A stretch of DNA of 64,000 bases from Chryseobacterium takakiae (GTDB taxonomy: Bacteria; Bacteroidota; Bacteroidia; Flavobacteriales; Weeksellaceae): positions 146,448 through 210,447 of the forward strand of contig NZ_FQVO01000008.1 of the NCBI RefSeq assembly GCF_900129385.1, read 5' to 3'. Below the pieces are notes generated by a model. The model was not told the DNA's origin. It did no database searches and worked only from the letters and a program-made list of their open reading frames with translations. A program made the position numbers and the translations under genes. Below, one piece after another: positions 16,551-24,633 of this stretch. How positions within the stretch are numbered: the stretch's first letter is position 1; every line of letters begins with the position of its first letter.

Positions 16551-16625
16551 TGGGTCCTGAGGGATTCGAACCCCCGACCCTCTGGGTGTAAACCAGATGC
16601 TCTGAACCAACTGAGCTAAGAACCC
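16551..16625 (-). tRNA. tRNA-Val (anticodon TAC), first in transcript
   Basis: 75 nt; same arms and anticodon TAC as the copy at 16443-16517, no encoded CCA. The two form a tandem transcription unit downstream of folC (which ends 44 bp upstream on the same strand). Confidence 0.96.
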
Positions 16626-16669
16626 TCTTTATCGTTGTTTCCTCGATTAGAGTGGTGCAAATATACGAC

Positions 16670-17914
16670 TTATTCGGAAATCTCCAAATTTTTTTCTAAA
16701 AATTCTCCCACTACAAAATTACTTCCGCCGATAAAAATCATTTCATCATTTCTACAATTCTCTTTTGCAGCGAGATACGCTTCCTGTACCGAATTGAAAA
16801 TTTTGTAAGAAATTTTTGCTTCCTGCAGCAAATCTTCATATTCCTGTGGTGGTCTGCCCCGTTGAATGGAAGGTTTTGCAAAATAAAACATGGCATTTGC
16901 AGACAAAATCTTCATCACATCATCTATCTTTTTGTCATTGACAAACCCTAAAACAATATGCTTATGCTTATTAATAGAACTGAGCTGGGCAAAAACATAT
17001 TCCAGTCCGGCCTGATTATGTGCCGTATCACAAATGGTAAGCGGATTCTGTGAGAACTCAAACCATCGTCCGATGAAGCCTGTATTTTGATGAACCTTTA
17101 AAAGTCCTTCTTCAATATTTTTTTCAGAAACAACGAAATCAGTTTTTCGTAATTCTTCAATTAATGCTAAAACAACACGGATGTTTTTCTTTTGATAATT
17201 TCCTTTAAGATCAGAGGATAAATCCGTTTCCAGCAGGGTAGCATCTATAAACAGGGCATTTTCCCTGTCGGCTTTATCTTTAATGAGGTTTTTTACCACT
17301 TCATTTTCATCTCCTGAGATGATAGGAATATGGGATTTGATAATTCCGGCTTTCTCAACGGCGATTTCTTCAATTGTGTCTCCTAAAATATTCTGATGAT
17401 CCAGCTGAACATTGGTAATGGCCGAAACCAGCGGCAGGATAATATTGGTAGAATCAAGCCTTCCGCCTAAGCCTACCTCAATAATGGCTACATCAACCTG
17501 TTGCTGATAAAAATATTCAAAAGCCATAATGGTGGTGAACTCAAAAAAAGAAGGTTGAATATCTTCTGGCAGATTTTTCAGTTTTTTGATAAAGTGATAC
17601 ACAAATTCTTTATCACATTTTTTACCATTGATTTTGATACGTTCCGTAAAATCAGTGAGGTGGGGCGAATTATAAAGACCCGTTTTATATCCGGATTCCT
17701 GTAGAACAGAAGCCAGCATATTGCTGGTGGATCCTTTCCCGTTGGTTCCTCCGATGTGGATGCATCTGATCTTTTCCTGGGGATTTCCGAAGAAATCACA
17801 GAGCTTTCTGATATTGTCTAACCCGGGTTTATATGCTTTCTGTCCATCAATCTGATAGTTTGGAGCCTGTACGAACAGCCATTCTACGGCTTCCTGATAT
17901 TGCGCGGTTGTCAT
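16670..17914 (-). CDS. folC: Folylpolyglutamate synthase / dihydrofolate synthase
   Basis: 414 residues. FolC ligates glutamate to dihydropteroate and folates in the cytoplasm using ATP. Visible: the P-loop HIGGTNGKGSTSNMLASVL at residues 53-71, the second loop SPHLTDFTERIKING, a carbamate/metal region EVGLGGRLDSTNII, NVQLDHQNILGDT, and the C-terminal ligase domain DTAHNQAGLEYVF and GSNFVVGEFL at the end. Length fits the family. Starts at ATG; its downstream neighbours are two tRNA-Val genes in the same direction. Confidence 0.95.
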   Translation of the reverse strand: MTTAQYQEAVEWLFVQAPNYQIDGQKAYKPGLDNIRKLCDFFGNPQEKIRCIHIGGTNGKGSTSNMLASVLQESGYKTGLYNSPHLTDFTERIKINGKKCDKEFVYHFIKKLKNLPEDIQPSFFEFTTIMAFEYFYQQQVDVAIIEVGLGGRLDSTNIILPLVSAITNVQLDHQNILGDTIEEIAVEKAGIIKSHIPIISGDENEVVKNLIKDKADRENALFIDATLLETDLSSDLKGNYQKKNIRVVLALIEELRKTDFVVSEKNIEEGLLKVHQNTGFIGRWFEFSQNPLTICDTAHNQAGLEYVFAQLSSINKHKHIVLGFVNDKKIDDVMKILSANAMFYFAKPSIQRGRPPQEYEDLLQEAKISYKIFNSVQEAYLAAKENCRNDEMIFIGGSNFVVGEFLEKNLEISE

Positions 17915-17956
17915 GGTGCAAAATTCTCAAAAGTTTGATTAAAATAAAACAATAAT

Positions 17957-17985
17957 TTTGCGAAACTGTAACTTTTTTATTTTTG
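17957..17985 (+). promoter_or_regulatory. Bacteroidota promoter of tolC-like gene
   Basis: TTTG at 17957-17960, 17-bp spacer, TATTTTTG at 17978-17985: a full match to the Bacteroidota consensus. The start codon is 28 bp downstream. This is the clearest promoter in the window. Confidence 0.75.
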
Positions 17986-18013
17986 TCTCGTCTAATAGGG
18001 AAAAATCGGAATT

Positions 18014-19360
18014 ATGAAAAAAGTTTTGACTATTATTTTGGGATTATCTTGCCTGGCTGTCAGCGCCCAGAAAAAGTGGTCTTTGCGGGAATGTGTGGAT
18101 TATGCAACCAAACACAATCTTCAGGTAATCCAAAATGAATATTCGAAACAAATACAGGATCTCAACCTGAAAATTGCCAGAAAAAATTATCTTCCTTCCG
18201 TATCCGCTAATGTAGGAAACAGTGTTAGTTTCGGGCAGGCTTCTTTGGGAACAGGAAGTATCAGGAATGACAGGTTCAGCAATAATGCCAATTTGGGGGC
18301 AGATATCCTGGTTTATAACAACGGCAGACTTGAAAAAACCATCAGAAAGACCGAATTTGACGTAGAAGCAAGTCAATACGATATAGAGACGATCAAAAAT
18401 GATATTTCACTTCAAATTGCACAACAGTATCTGACAACTTTACTCAACAAAGAAATTGTTAAAATTTCCCAGGCAGCTGTTGAAAATGCCCAAAAGCAGT
18501 ACGACCGGTCTAAAATTACCACCGAAGTAGGAACAACGGCTCAAACGGTTCTGGCAGAGGCAGAAGCAGGTCTTGCAAGAGAGAAGCAAAATCTTAAAAC
18601 CGCTGAAATCAATGTGGGAAGAAGTTTATTTGCATTGGCTCAGCTTCTTCAGCTTCAGGATTATAAGGATTTTGATGTTGAAGATGTTAATGTACCTGAT
18701 CAGTTGGCGCCGCAACTAATAGCTGTAGATGAAGTTTTAGCAACAGCGTATGAAACCCAGCCGCAGGTAAAAGCTGCAGAAAGCAGAATCCGGTCGGCAG
18801 AAGCACAAACTGAAGTTACGAGAACCGCTTTCTGGCCTACTGTAACGGCTAGCGCGGGAATCGGAAGTTTTTATAACAACCTTTTGAATACAAGAACAAC
18901 AGGGTACGATCAGTTCGGAAATCCCATTGCGGAGCCTACATTCTTCAATCAGTATAAAGATAATTTCGGGCAGAATATTGGAGTCTCAGTGAATATCCCT
19001 ATTTTTAATAAAGGAATAACCAAACTTCAGGTAGAGCAGTCGAAGCTTCAGGAAAGTATTGCAAAAACAACCATGCAGCAACAAAAACAGATAGTGCGCG
19101 AAAATGTTCAAAAAGCTCAGTTTGACGTGGATGCGAATTATGAAATTTATTTATCAGCAGTTCAGGCCGAGAAAAGTACAAAACTGGCTCTTGATTTTGC
19201 CGATAAAAGCTATGCGGCAGGAAGATCTACGATCTACGATGTCAATATTGCAAGAAACAACTATGCCAATGCGCAGGGATCTGTGGCTCAGGCAAAATAT
19301 AATTATCTTTTCAGTCTTAAATTGTTGAATTTCTATGCAGGAATTCCACTAAGTTTGTAA
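18014..19360 (+). CDS. TolC-family outer-membrane efflux protein
   Basis: 448 residues. Signal peptide ends at about residue 18 (CLAVSAQ-KKWSL). The body has the two OEP repeats (PF02321): WSLRECVDYATKHNLQV at the start of the first, and long helices with heptad patterns (IVKISQAAVENAQKQYDRSK; AKTTMQQQKQIVRENVQKAQ) that form the periplasmic tunnel, plus the strands NVGNSVSFGQ and TASAGIGSFY of the membrane barrel. It would be the outer-membrane duct of a tripartite exporter or a type I secretion system. No membrane-fusion or pump gene is adjacent, so the partner is elsewhere. The SprT-like gene begins one base after its stop. Confidence 0.92.
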   Translation: MKKVLTIILGLSCLAVSAQKKWSLRECVDYATKHNLQVIQNEYSKQIQDLNLKIARKNYLPSVSANVGNSVSFGQASLGTGSIRNDRFSNNANLGADILVYNNGRLEKTIRKTEFDVEASQYDIETIKNDISLQIAQQYLTTLLNKEIVKISQAAVENAQKQYDRSKITTEVGTTAQTVLAEAEAGLAREKQNLKTAEINVGRSLFALAQLLQLQDYKDFDVEDVNVPDQLAPQLIAVDEVLATAYETQPQVKAAESRIRSAEAQTEVTRTAFWPTVTASAGIGSFYNNLLNTRTTGYDQFGNPIAEPTFFNQYKDNFGQNIGVSVNIPIFNKGITKLQVEQSKLQESIAKTTMQQQKQIVRENVQKAQFDVDANYEIYLSAVQAEKSTKLALDFADKSYAAGRSTIYDVNIARNNYANAQGSVAQAKYNYLFSLKLLNFYAGIPLSL

Positions 19361-19361
19361 A

Positions 19362-19952
19362 ATGTCTATACAATCGTTAGAAAAATATTTACCCCAAAAT
19401 ACATTACAATATTTAAAAATCTGGTTTGCAGATTATTACATCCACATAAAAATTACAAGAAACAGGAATTCCAAGCTTGGAGATTACCGTAAACTTCCGG
19501 ATAATTCCCATGAAATCACCATTAATTCCACACTGGTTCCGGAGCTGTTTTTTTTCGTGCTTACTCATGAGCTTGCTCATCTTATCGCTTTCGAAAGATA
19601 TGGCAGAAGAATATCTCCACACGGTAACGAATGGAAAGAAACCTTCAAACAGATGCTGTTGCAGAGTATTGATGTTTATGATGAAAATCTGAAACCCATC
19701 ATTGTAAAATTTTCCCAATCTCCAAAAGCGAACTTCATGGCAAGCCCGGATCTCGTCAAGTATTTCCATATTGAAAAACAGGATGATGCGCTTGTATTTA
19801 TTGAAAATCTCCAAAAAGGCGATTTCTTTATTTACCGAAATGAGAAGTATTTATTGGAAGGTCTTATCAAAAAAAACTATCTTTGTAAGAACCTGGCTAC
19901 GGGAAGGAAGTATTCTTTCAAGCCTTTGGCAAGGGTAGAGAAATATACTTAA
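19362..19952 (+). CDS. SprT-like metalloprotease domain protein
   Basis: 196 residues, cytoplasmic by sequence. The zincin motif is HELAH at FFFVLTHELAHLIAFERYG, with a third His in SPHGNEWKETF, which is the SprT/SPRTN layout (HExxH...H). SPRTN proteins degrade DNA-protein crosslinks in eukaryotes; the role of bacterial SprT-like proteins is unclear. The C-terminal third (KGDFFIYRNEKYLLEGLIKKNYLCKN, quoted in part) is a small beta domain taking the place of a zinc ribbon. It starts one base after the tolC-like stop and ends 2 bp before the sugar nucleotide gene, so it is in an operon with both. Confidence 0.85.
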   Translation: MSIQSLEKYLPQNTLQYLKIWFADYYIHIKITRNRNSKLGDYRKLPDNSHEITINSTLVPELFFFVLTHELAHLIAFERYGRRISPHGNEWKETFKQMLLQSIDVYDENLKPIIVKFSQSPKANFMASPDLVKYFHIEKQDDALVFIENLQKGDFFIYRNEKYLLEGLIKKNYLCKNLATGRKYSFKPLARVEKYT

Positions 19953-19954
19953 TA

Positions 19955-21037
19955 ATGTCAAAATCAAATAGATATTGCGTGATTATGGCGGGAGGAATCG
20001 GCAGTAGATTCTGGCCGTTAAGTACGCAAAAGTTTCCGAAACAGTTTCAGGATATTTTAGGCGTGGGACGCACCATGATCCAACAGACGTATGACAGGAT
20101 CAGCAAGATCATTCCTGATGCAAATATTTTTGTAATTACCAATAAAGAATATGTTGAGCTTTCGCATCAGCAACTGCCGGAAATTCCCCAGGAAAATATT
20201 GTTGGAGAGCCTTTGTTGAAAAATACAGCGCCTTGCAATCTTTATATGGCCAACAAAATTGCTGAAATTGATCCCGATGCCACCATGATTGTTCTGCCGG
20301 CTGACCATCTTATTTTAAAAGAAGAAACTTTTCTTCAGAAAGTGGAAGTGGCTTTTGATCTGGCCGCTAAAAATGATTACCTGGTTACCCTCGGCATTAC
20401 GCCTACGAGACCGGATACCGGATACGGATACATCCAGTTTGTGGATAAACATGATTCTGATTATTACAAAGTAAAAACTTTTACGGAAAAACCAATCCTT
20501 GAAATCGCAAAAAGTTTTCTTGAAAGCGGAGATTTCCTTTGGAATGCCGGAATATTTATATGGAATGTTAAAAGTATTCAACATGCTTTCGAAAAATATC
20601 TCCCGGAAATGGCCCAGCACTTCATGGCTTGCGAATACAATGCTGAAGGGGAGCAAAGCTGTATTGAACTGATTTATCCTAAACTACAGAAAATCTCAAT
20701 TGATAACGGGATTTTGGAAAAAGCTAAAAATGTTTATGTAATTCCTGCGGATCTTGGATGGAGTGACCTGGGAACATGGACATCCGTGTTTGAAAATACG
20801 GAAAAAGACGAAAACCAGAATGCCACAAAGCAAAAGCATATTTTAACCTACAATGCGGAGGGGAATATTATCAATATAAAAAACAGTAACAAAGCGGTTA
20901 TTGTAGATTCTCTGAAAGATTTTATTATCGTAGATACAGAAAAGGTTCTGCTCATCTGCCCTAAAGAGCATGATCAGCTGATCAAGGATTATGTACTGGA
21001 TCTGAAAAACCTTAAAAAAGGAGATAAGTTCATGTAA
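19955..21037 (+). CDS. manC: Mannose-1-phosphate guanylyltransferase
   Basis: 360 residues, matching a stand-alone GDP-mannose pyrophosphorylase without the isomerase domain of the bifunctional enzyme. It makes GDP-mannose from mannose-1-phosphate and GTP for surface glycans. Signature loop MAGGIGSRFWPLS with FPKQF, then VGEPLLKNTAPCNLYMA, VLPADHLI, GYGYIQF, KTFTEKP (catalytic-site Lys) and GDFLWNAGIFIW. The C-terminal beta domain has GWSDLGTWTSVFE. The gene follows the SprT-like gene by 2 bp. Specificity for mannose over glucose is inferred from the FTEKP/NAGIF pattern. Confidence 0.88.
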   Translation: MSKSNRYCVIMAGGIGSRFWPLSTQKFPKQFQDILGVGRTMIQQTYDRISKIIPDANIFVITNKEYVELSHQQLPEIPQENIVGEPLLKNTAPCNLYMANKIAEIDPDATMIVLPADHLILKEETFLQKVEVAFDLAAKNDYLVTLGITPTRPDTGYGYIQFVDKHDSDYYKVKTFTEKPILEIAKSFLESGDFLWNAGIFIWNVKSIQHAFEKYLPEMAQHFMACEYNAEGEQSCIELIYPKLQKISIDNGILEKAKNVYVIPADLGWSDLGTWTSVFENTEKDENQNATKQKHILTYNAEGNIINIKNSNKAVIVDSLKDFIIVDTEKVLLICPKEHDQLIKDYVLDLKNLKKGDKFM

Positions 21038-21068
21038 AATAATTCGAATTGATCTTCGTTCTTTATTT

Positions 21069-21743
21069 ATGATAAATTTTACATACAGACTTGCTGCGTT
21101 CATTTGCTTTTTATCCGGAATAGCACTGTCTGCTCAGGAAAAAAAACAGTTTCCCGGAGTTTCATCAATTTTACAGAATATAATTCCTGATGCAAAAAAT
21201 GATTCGTGGATGCTGATTCATAAAAGCTACGGGAAAGATAACATTATAAAACAGTCAGGACAAAAAAAAGATTTTGAATCTCAACCTTCAGGATTCAATA
21301 TAGGAATCGCTGATGAAGATGCGTTCTACTATATCGTGGATGTATCAAAGGGTACCCCGGAATATATTACCGATCTTACAGCACTTAAGAAATTTGTCGG
21401 TAAAGTGGATAATATTCAGGATGCAGCAGTTTTTGCCGTAACGGAAGGGTATATTATCGATGAAGAATTCAGAGATCTGGCGGCCAATTATTACCAGGAT
21501 TCAGCCAACTATTACTTGGATTTAGGAAAACTCACATCAAAAGAATGTCCCTATCAGAAAAAGCATTTTACCTTAACAATTCCGAAATCCGGGCAAACAA
21601 TTTTAAACGTAAAAGAAAACGGATCTTATATAGAGCTCTATAATAAAAAATGCACCAACAATCCGAGGCTGCTCAAACTTGAAAAAAAAGAAGAACCAAA
21701 AGATGAGCCTAAAAAATCAAACAAATCTACAAAACGGAGATAA
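21069..21743 (+). CDS. Secreted protein of unknown function
   Basis: 224 residues. Signal peptide ends near residue 22 (SGIALSAQ-EKK). The mature part mixes helices and strands (FPGVSSILQNIIPDAKN, FNIGIADEDAFYYIVDVS, VFAVTEGYIIDEEFRD) and ends in a strongly basic tail (KKEEPKDEPKKSNKSTKRR). No family recognised. It follows manC by 31 bp and overlaps the start of the acetyltransferase gene by 41 bp; so it likely belongs to the same transcript. The polybasic tail may be an artefact of the overlap with a gene in another frame, since both frames are A-rich there. Confidence 0.65.
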   Translation: MINFTYRLAAFICFLSGIALSAQEKKQFPGVSSILQNIIPDAKNDSWMLIHKSYGKDNIIKQSGQKKDFESQPSGFNIGIADEDAFYYIVDVSKGTPEYITDLTALKKFVGKVDNIQDAAVFAVTEGYIIDEEFRDLAANYYQDSANYYLDLGKLTSKECPYQKKHFTLTIPKSGQTILNVKENGSYIELYNKKCTNNPRLLKLEKKEEPKDEPKKSNKSTKRR

Positions 21744-22245
21744 GTTTTACGAAACGGAACGACTGATTCTGCGTCCTATGGCTGTAGAAGATGCAGAGTT
21801 TATCCTGGAGCTTTATAACAGTCCCAAGTTTATCAGGTATATTGGTGACCGCTATATCAGGACGGTTGCTGATGCGGAAAATTATATTGAAAAAAGATTT
21901 CTTCCTCAATTTGAAAAGCTGGGTTTCGGGAATTATTTAATTTTAACCAAAGAAGGAAATCACAAAATCGGAGGTGTGGGCATATTTGAAAGAGATGGCC
22001 TTGAAGTCGTTGATATCGGATTTTCTCTCTTGGAAGGATTTGAAGGAAAAGGATATGCTTACGAAGCAGCTTTAAAAATAAAATCGGTTGGGATGAATGA
22101 TTTTGGCTTAACAAAGCTTTCAGCAATTACTACAAAAGATAATGCTTCTTCCCAAAAATTAATTGAAAAGTTAGGTTTAAAGTTTCAGCGTTTTGTAAAA
22201 ATTCCGAACGATCCCGAAGAACTGATGTACTACGAAACAGAATAA
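21703..22245 (+). CDS. GNAT N-acetyltransferase (RimJ/RimL-like)
   Basis: 180 residues from the ATG at 21703 (a start at 21679 is also in frame). The fold is the GNAT RimJ/RimL subgroup: ETERLILRPMAVEDAEFILEL at the N-terminus, GVGIFERDGLEVVDIGFSLL, then the acetyl-CoA loop EGFEGKGYAYEAAL (Q/RxxGxG/A form) and LTKLSAITTKDNASSQKLIEKLG. Members acetylate the N-terminus of ribosomal proteins or small molecules; the substrate is unknown here. It overlaps the preceding gene by 41 bp. Confidence 0.85.
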   Translation: MSLKNQTNLQNGDKFYETERLILRPMAVEDAEFILELYNSPKFIRYIGDRYIRTVADAENYIEKRFLPQFEKLGFGNYLILTKEGNHKIGGVGIFERDGLEVVDIGFSLLEGFEGKGYAYEAALKIKSVGMNDFGLTKLSAITTKDNASSQKLIEKLGLKFQRFVKIPNDPEELMYYETE

Positions 22246-22270
22246 TTTTATGGTTCTTGTCTTGATTGTC

Positions 22271-22346
22271 ATGCTGAAAGCATCCAGGTATAGTATTGTA
22301 AAATAGTATGGATTTTGAAAGGCTTGAGATTAGATGCTTTCAGCAT
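22271..22346. repeat. Inverted repeat between acetyltransferase and bcp
   Basis: A perfect 14-bp inverted pair, ATGCTGAAAGCATC at 22271-22284 and GATGCTTTCAGCAT at 22333-22346, separated by 48 AT-rich bases. It lies between the stop codons of two convergent genes, which suits a terminator-like or REP-like role. No T-run follows directly. Confidence 0.55.
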
Positions 22347-22359
22347 ACACTTAGATTAA

Positions 22360-22809
22360 CTATCCTTCCAAAATCTGTTCGGCCGCAGTCTTCGAGGTTA
22401 CTTTTTCAATCACTCTTTCACAAATTCCTTTTTCATCAAAAATAAAGGTCGTTCTCACAATTCCCATATACGTTTTGCCGAAAGTCGTTTTTTCCTGCCA
22501 AACCCCGAATTTCTCAAGAATTTCATGGCTTTCATCAGCAATGAGATCATATGGGAAAGCAAACTTGCTGTGGAAGTTTTTCTGCTTCTTTACCGAATCG
22601 CCACTGATTCCCAATAGTTGAAAACCGGCCTTTTCCAGTTTTGAGTAATTATCACTCAGGTTACAGGCTTCTACTGTGCAGGTTGGAGTATTCGCCTGCG
22701 GATAAAAGAAAATCACCAGTTTTTTTCCGATTAATTGTTCAGAACGTACCGTTTCTCCATCCTGATTGAGTCCTTCAAATTGAGGTAATTTGTCGCCAAC
22801 TTTAAGCAT
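22360..22809 (-). CDS. bcp: Thioredoxin-dependent peroxiredoxin (BCP/PrxQ type)
   Basis: 149 residues. It reduces H2O2 and organic peroxides using thioredoxin. The peroxidatic Cys44 and resolving Cys49 lie in TPTCTVEACN, which is the atypical 2-Cys PrxQ pattern; YPQANTPTC replaces the more common YPKDDTPGC. KLVIFFYP precedes, and FLLGIS, FDLIADESHEIL and TTFIFDEKG follow in the expected order. Start at ATG, 32 bp from the divergent nth start codon, with both promoters overlapping in this short gap. Confidence 0.93.
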   Translation of the reverse strand: MLKVGDKLPQFEGLNQDGETVRSEQLIGKKLVIFFYPQANTPTCTVEACNLSDNYSKLEKAGFQLLGISGDSVKKQKNFHSKFAFPYDLIADESHEILEKFGVWQEKTTFGKTYMGIVRTTFIFDEKGICERVIEKVTSKTAAEQILEG

Positions 22810-22841
22810 AATGTTTATTTTTGTTCAAATTTAATGGTTAC

Positions 22842-23462
22842 ATGACAAAAAAGCAAAGAGCTGAACTCGTTCAGAGAGAATTGGAAAAATTGTATCCCCA
22901 AGTACCTATTCCTTTGGATCATACCGATCCGTATACTCTAATGGTTGCGGTGGCACTTTCGGCACAGACTACCGATAAAAAAGTGAACCAGGTTACTCCG
23001 GAGCTGTTCCGGGTTGCAGGGACCCCCGAAAAGATGGCGCAATTGGAAGTGGAAGAAATAAGGGAGCTGATCAAAGAAATCGGGTTATCCAATACAAAGG
23101 CCAGAAACCTGAAAAGAATGGCAGAACTGCTTTTGGAAAGACATAATGGGGTAGTGCCGCAAACGTATGAAGAACTTGAAGCATTGCCTGGCGTCGGTCA
23201 CAAAACGGCTTCAGTAGTAATGAGCCAGGGTTTCGGATTTCCTGCATTTCCGGTGGACACCCATATTCATCGTTTGATGACACAGTGGAAACTGACTTCC
23301 GGAAAAAACGTCGTAGAAACAGAAAAAGATGCAAAAGCAATATGGCCGGAAAGTGTTTGGAATAAACTCCATCTTCAGATTATTTTCTACGGAAGAGAAT
23401 ATTCTCCGGCAAGAGGAAAAGGAGAGAAAGATTTTATTACGAAAATGCTGTTTGAAAAATAA
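22842..23462 (+). CDS. nth: Endonuclease III lacking the Fe-S cluster cysteines
   Basis: 206 residues from the ATG at 22842. It excises oxidised pyrimidines and cleaves abasic sites. Helix-hairpin-helix LPGVGHKTASVV carries catalytic Lys121 and FPVDTHIHR the catalytic Asp139, so the active site is intact. The usual C-terminal Cys-X6-Cys-X2-Cys-X5-Cys ligands are absent: the tail reads FYGREYSPARGKGEKDFITK with no cysteine at all. From what I recall of the family, flavobacterial homologues share this YGREYSPARG ending, so this is a lineage feature and not a truncation. TATTTTTG at 22816-22823 is a likely -7 element. Confidence 0.93.
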   Translation: MTKKQRAELVQRELEKLYPQVPIPLDHTDPYTLMVAVALSAQTTDKKVNQVTPELFRVAGTPEKMAQLEVEEIRELIKEIGLSNTKARNLKRMAELLLERHNGVVPQTYEELEALPGVGHKTASVVMSQGFGFPAFPVDTHIHRLMTQWKLTSGKNVVETEKDAKAIWPESVWNKLHLQIIFYGREYSPARGKGEKDFITKMLFEK

Positions 23463-23475
23463 TGAAGCATACAAA

Positions 23476-23531
23476 TTCCCCTCCTTTGGAGGGGTGGCGA
23501 AAATTCGAGAGAATTTTTGACGGGGTGGTTA
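23476..23531. repeat. Interspersed Bacteroidota repeat with two stem-loops
   Basis: Two small hairpins in a row: CCCCTCC-TTT-GGAGGGG (23478-23494) and AAAATTC-GAGA-GAATTTT (23500-23517), followed by GACGGGGTGGTTAAAAAG. I recognise the CCTTTGGAGGGGTGGC...GACGGGGTGG pattern as one scattered between genes in many flavobacterial genomes. It lies between convergent genes (nth and DinB-like). Confidence 0.6.
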
Positions 23532-23540
23532 AAAAGAGAA

Positions 23541-23984
23541 CTATACGTCAAGCAACCTGCGATGATAATTAACCTGTCCCAAATGATAGCTTAAATGCCC
23601 GAACAAATGAATCAGGAAATATTCTGTGGTCATAGAATAACCCAGAGGCTGTTCAGGATACTCTTTCTGAAGATCCTCTGCAGATAGCTTTTCAAGCGTA
23701 AGGGCTACCGTTTCAATCGTCTTATCGATCTGCTGAATCAGTTTGGTTCTCAAAATATCTTTTAAAGAAAATTCAAGCTCTCTGTTTCGTATATAGCCTG
23801 AATTTCCAAGCATCATTCCAATATAATGGTTGAGGTTTCCAATCAAATGAAGACAAAGGTTTCCGGCAGAATTAGAAATATTTTTGTCTGTTTTCCAGAT
23901 ATTTACTTCATCTTGATAAGAATCAATTTCTGTTCTTAATTTATTTAAATCTCTTTTGAAAAGGGACAGTAAGCTTTGTTTCAT
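23541..23984 (-). CDS. DinB-like / DUF1572 protein
   Basis: 147 residues in a four-helix DinB-type bundle. Metal-ligand histidines can be placed in NLCLHLIGNLNHYIG near residue 46-53 and LIHLFGHLSYHLGQVNYHRRLL near the end (first His of each motif and HLGQ). Members are thought to bind a divalent metal and use bacillithiol or mycothiol in some phyla; none of that is tested for this clade. It follows the lipoprotein gene with no gap (stop and start are adjacent), so the two are one operon. Confidence 0.8.
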   Translation of the reverse strand: MKQSLLSLFKRDLNKLRTEIDSYQDEVNIWKTDKNISNSAGNLCLHLIGNLNHYIGMMLGNSGYIRNRELEFSLKDILRTKLIQQIDKTIETVALTLEKLSAEDLQKEYPEQPLGYSMTTEYFLIHLFGHLSYHLGQVNYHRRLLDV

Positions 23985-24578
23985 TTATTTGATTTTTGTT
24001 CTGAAATATCCTTGAAAAAATTTAGTAACCGACGAATCAATTTTAGTTTTATACTTTATAAATCCGTAAATGCTGTCGTTTCTTTTAAATTTCGACTTAT
24101 CAAGAGTCAAATTCTGATAAACGGGAGAAGAATTTATAAATTTGACTTCACCTTTTCGAGTTTTGGGATCAATATCTCTGATCAAAAATTGATCCTCAGA
24201 AACCTTTATCAAGACACCGTTTCCAAAATATCCGTTATAATTATTCAGCCAAATGCTAAGAGTATCATTTTTGTACTGTGCAGAACATTTATAATCGTCA
24301 AATGTAAAGAATTGTAATCTTTTTCTTCTTTCTAAAAACATCTCATAATAATAATCTTCTTGTACAATAAATGCCGTCCTTGATGTACTTTCAATTTTTT
24401 CACTTTTATATAATATTAGCTCAGGATATTTTGAAATGAGTTTAAATGTATCATTTTTATTCAATTTTTTATCAATCTTAAATTTTTCAAACTTCTCCAT
24501 TTTACTTTTTCCGGATTCACAGCTTAAAAAGAGTATCCCCAAAGCAAAAATTATGATGAAGTAAATGGGCCTCATCAT
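23985..24578 (-). CDS. Lipoprotein of unknown function
   Basis: 197 residues. Lipobox FLSC at about residue 20 after a hydrophobic leader (FIIIFALGILFLSC) directs lipid anchoring. The mature protein has no recognised domain; strands such as FTFDDYKCSAQYKNDTLSIW and FGNGVLIKVSEDQFLIRDI suggest a beta-rich fold. The gene ends exactly where the DinB-like gene begins. AT-rich but not unlike its neighbours. A second ATG one codon in is an equal start. Confidence 0.65.
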   Translation of the reverse strand: MMRPIYFIIIFALGILFLSCESGKSKMEKFEKFKIDKKLNKNDTFKLISKYPELILYKSEKIESTSRTAFIVQEDYYYEMFLERRKRLQFFTFDDYKCSAQYKNDTLSIWLNNYNGYFGNGVLIKVSEDQFLIRDIDPKTRKGEVKFINSSPVYQNLTLDKSKFKRNDSIYGFIKYKTKIDSSVTKFFQGYFRTKIK

Positions 24579-24633
24579 GGTTACTTAAAATATCTAAACA
24601 AAAAGGCACAAAAAAGATTCATGATTTCAATTT

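Noticed and set aside
16383..16610. Minus-strand ORF of 75 codons containing an internally repeated peptide
   Set aside because: It is a read-through of the two identical tRNA-Val genes; the repeated peptide comes from the duplicated tRNA sequence.
16443..16625. Possible CRISPR-like direct repeat
   Set aside because: The 75-bp repeat units are tRNA genes and there are only two copies; no array of repeats and spacers is present in the window.
22842..23462. nth as a 3'-truncated gene because the cysteine cluster is missing
   Set aside because: The C-terminus has an ordered alternative ending and a normal stop; the active site is complete and the ending matches what I recall from other flavobacteria.
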